This document shows, piece after piece, positions 63,916 through 64,000 of a stretch of DNA of 64,000 bases. Under the pieces are notes generated by a model that worked only from the letters and a program-made list of their open reading frames with translations, was not told the DNA's origin and searched no databases. Position numbers and translations under genes: made by a program. This DNA comes from Marisa cornuarietis (lineage: Eukaryota > Mollusca > Gastropoda > Architaenioglossa > Ampullariidae), in NCBI GenBank assembly GCA_004794655.1, contig SMMW01000145.1, forward strand, positions 2,713,749-2,777,748, given 5' to 3'. The first letter of the stretch is position 1; each line of letters begins with the position of its first letter.

Positions 63916-64000
63916 TAAAGCAATCAACAAAATATTTTACCTGCACATTAACAGAAGGATAAATGTTTTCCAGTAAACATATTTGTGTTGGTTGGTTCTT

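Overview
This 64 kb window is eukaryotic and animal: split genes with GT/AG introns, many LINE classes, DNA transposons, and dense micro- and minisatellites. The mixture (CR1/L2-like, RTE-like, Rex1/Babar-like and I-like LINEs, a PIF/Harbinger element, hAT relics) together with (GT)n-rich introns fits a mollusc, probably a gastropod. That taxonomic call is an inference. I saw no rRNA or tRNA genes and no CRISPR array.

Region 1 (about 3.0-29.6 kb, + strand) is one complete gene for a SID1 transmembrane family protein (SIDT1/SIDT2-like, linked in animals to dsRNA/lipid handling and systemic RNAi). I could join 22 coding exons from ATG 3011 to stop 29548-29550. Every junction is GT/AG and every phase agrees, giving 862 residues with 11 predicted membrane helices. 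The SxxxH, Asp and HxxxH residues of the CREST-type metal site are all present. The introns hold most of the minisatellites, one CR1/L2-like LINE and RTE-like debris. The most unusual feature is that at least four exon edges (exons 4, 7, 12 and 20) are themselves tandemly duplicated with their splice signals; at exon 12 the exon end plus donor is repeated nine times.

Region 2 (29.6-50 kb) is mostly accessory. It has a LINE tail, a hAT relic, tandem repeats, a full-length but decayed PIF/Harbinger element (38095-42822, with terminal repeats and a 3-bp target duplication), a P-element-like relic next to it, a ~1.2 kb repeat that has a diverged relative in SIDT intron 2, scattered exons of a possible minus-strand single-pass membrane protein gene (48007 down to 35032), and a broken SLC1 glutamate-transporter-like fragment (49.1-49.7 kb).

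Region 3 (50.1-53.1 kb) has no convincing gene but carries several regulatory-looking arrays: near-palindromic CTAGCTAC units, a 43-bp repeat, a strong heat-shock-element array, and ten tandem modules each combining a CCAAT box, an octamer and a GC-rich box.

Region 4 (53.5-64 kb) is a retrotransposon graveyard on the minus strand: a CR1/L2-like element, a Rex1/Babar-like element, and a nearly complete I-like LINE (RT plus RNase H). A 181-bp hAT-type MITE with a palindromic 8-bp duplication interrupts the I-like endonuclease. A further CR1/L2-like 3' fragment (+) and A/T-rich DNA follow to the end.
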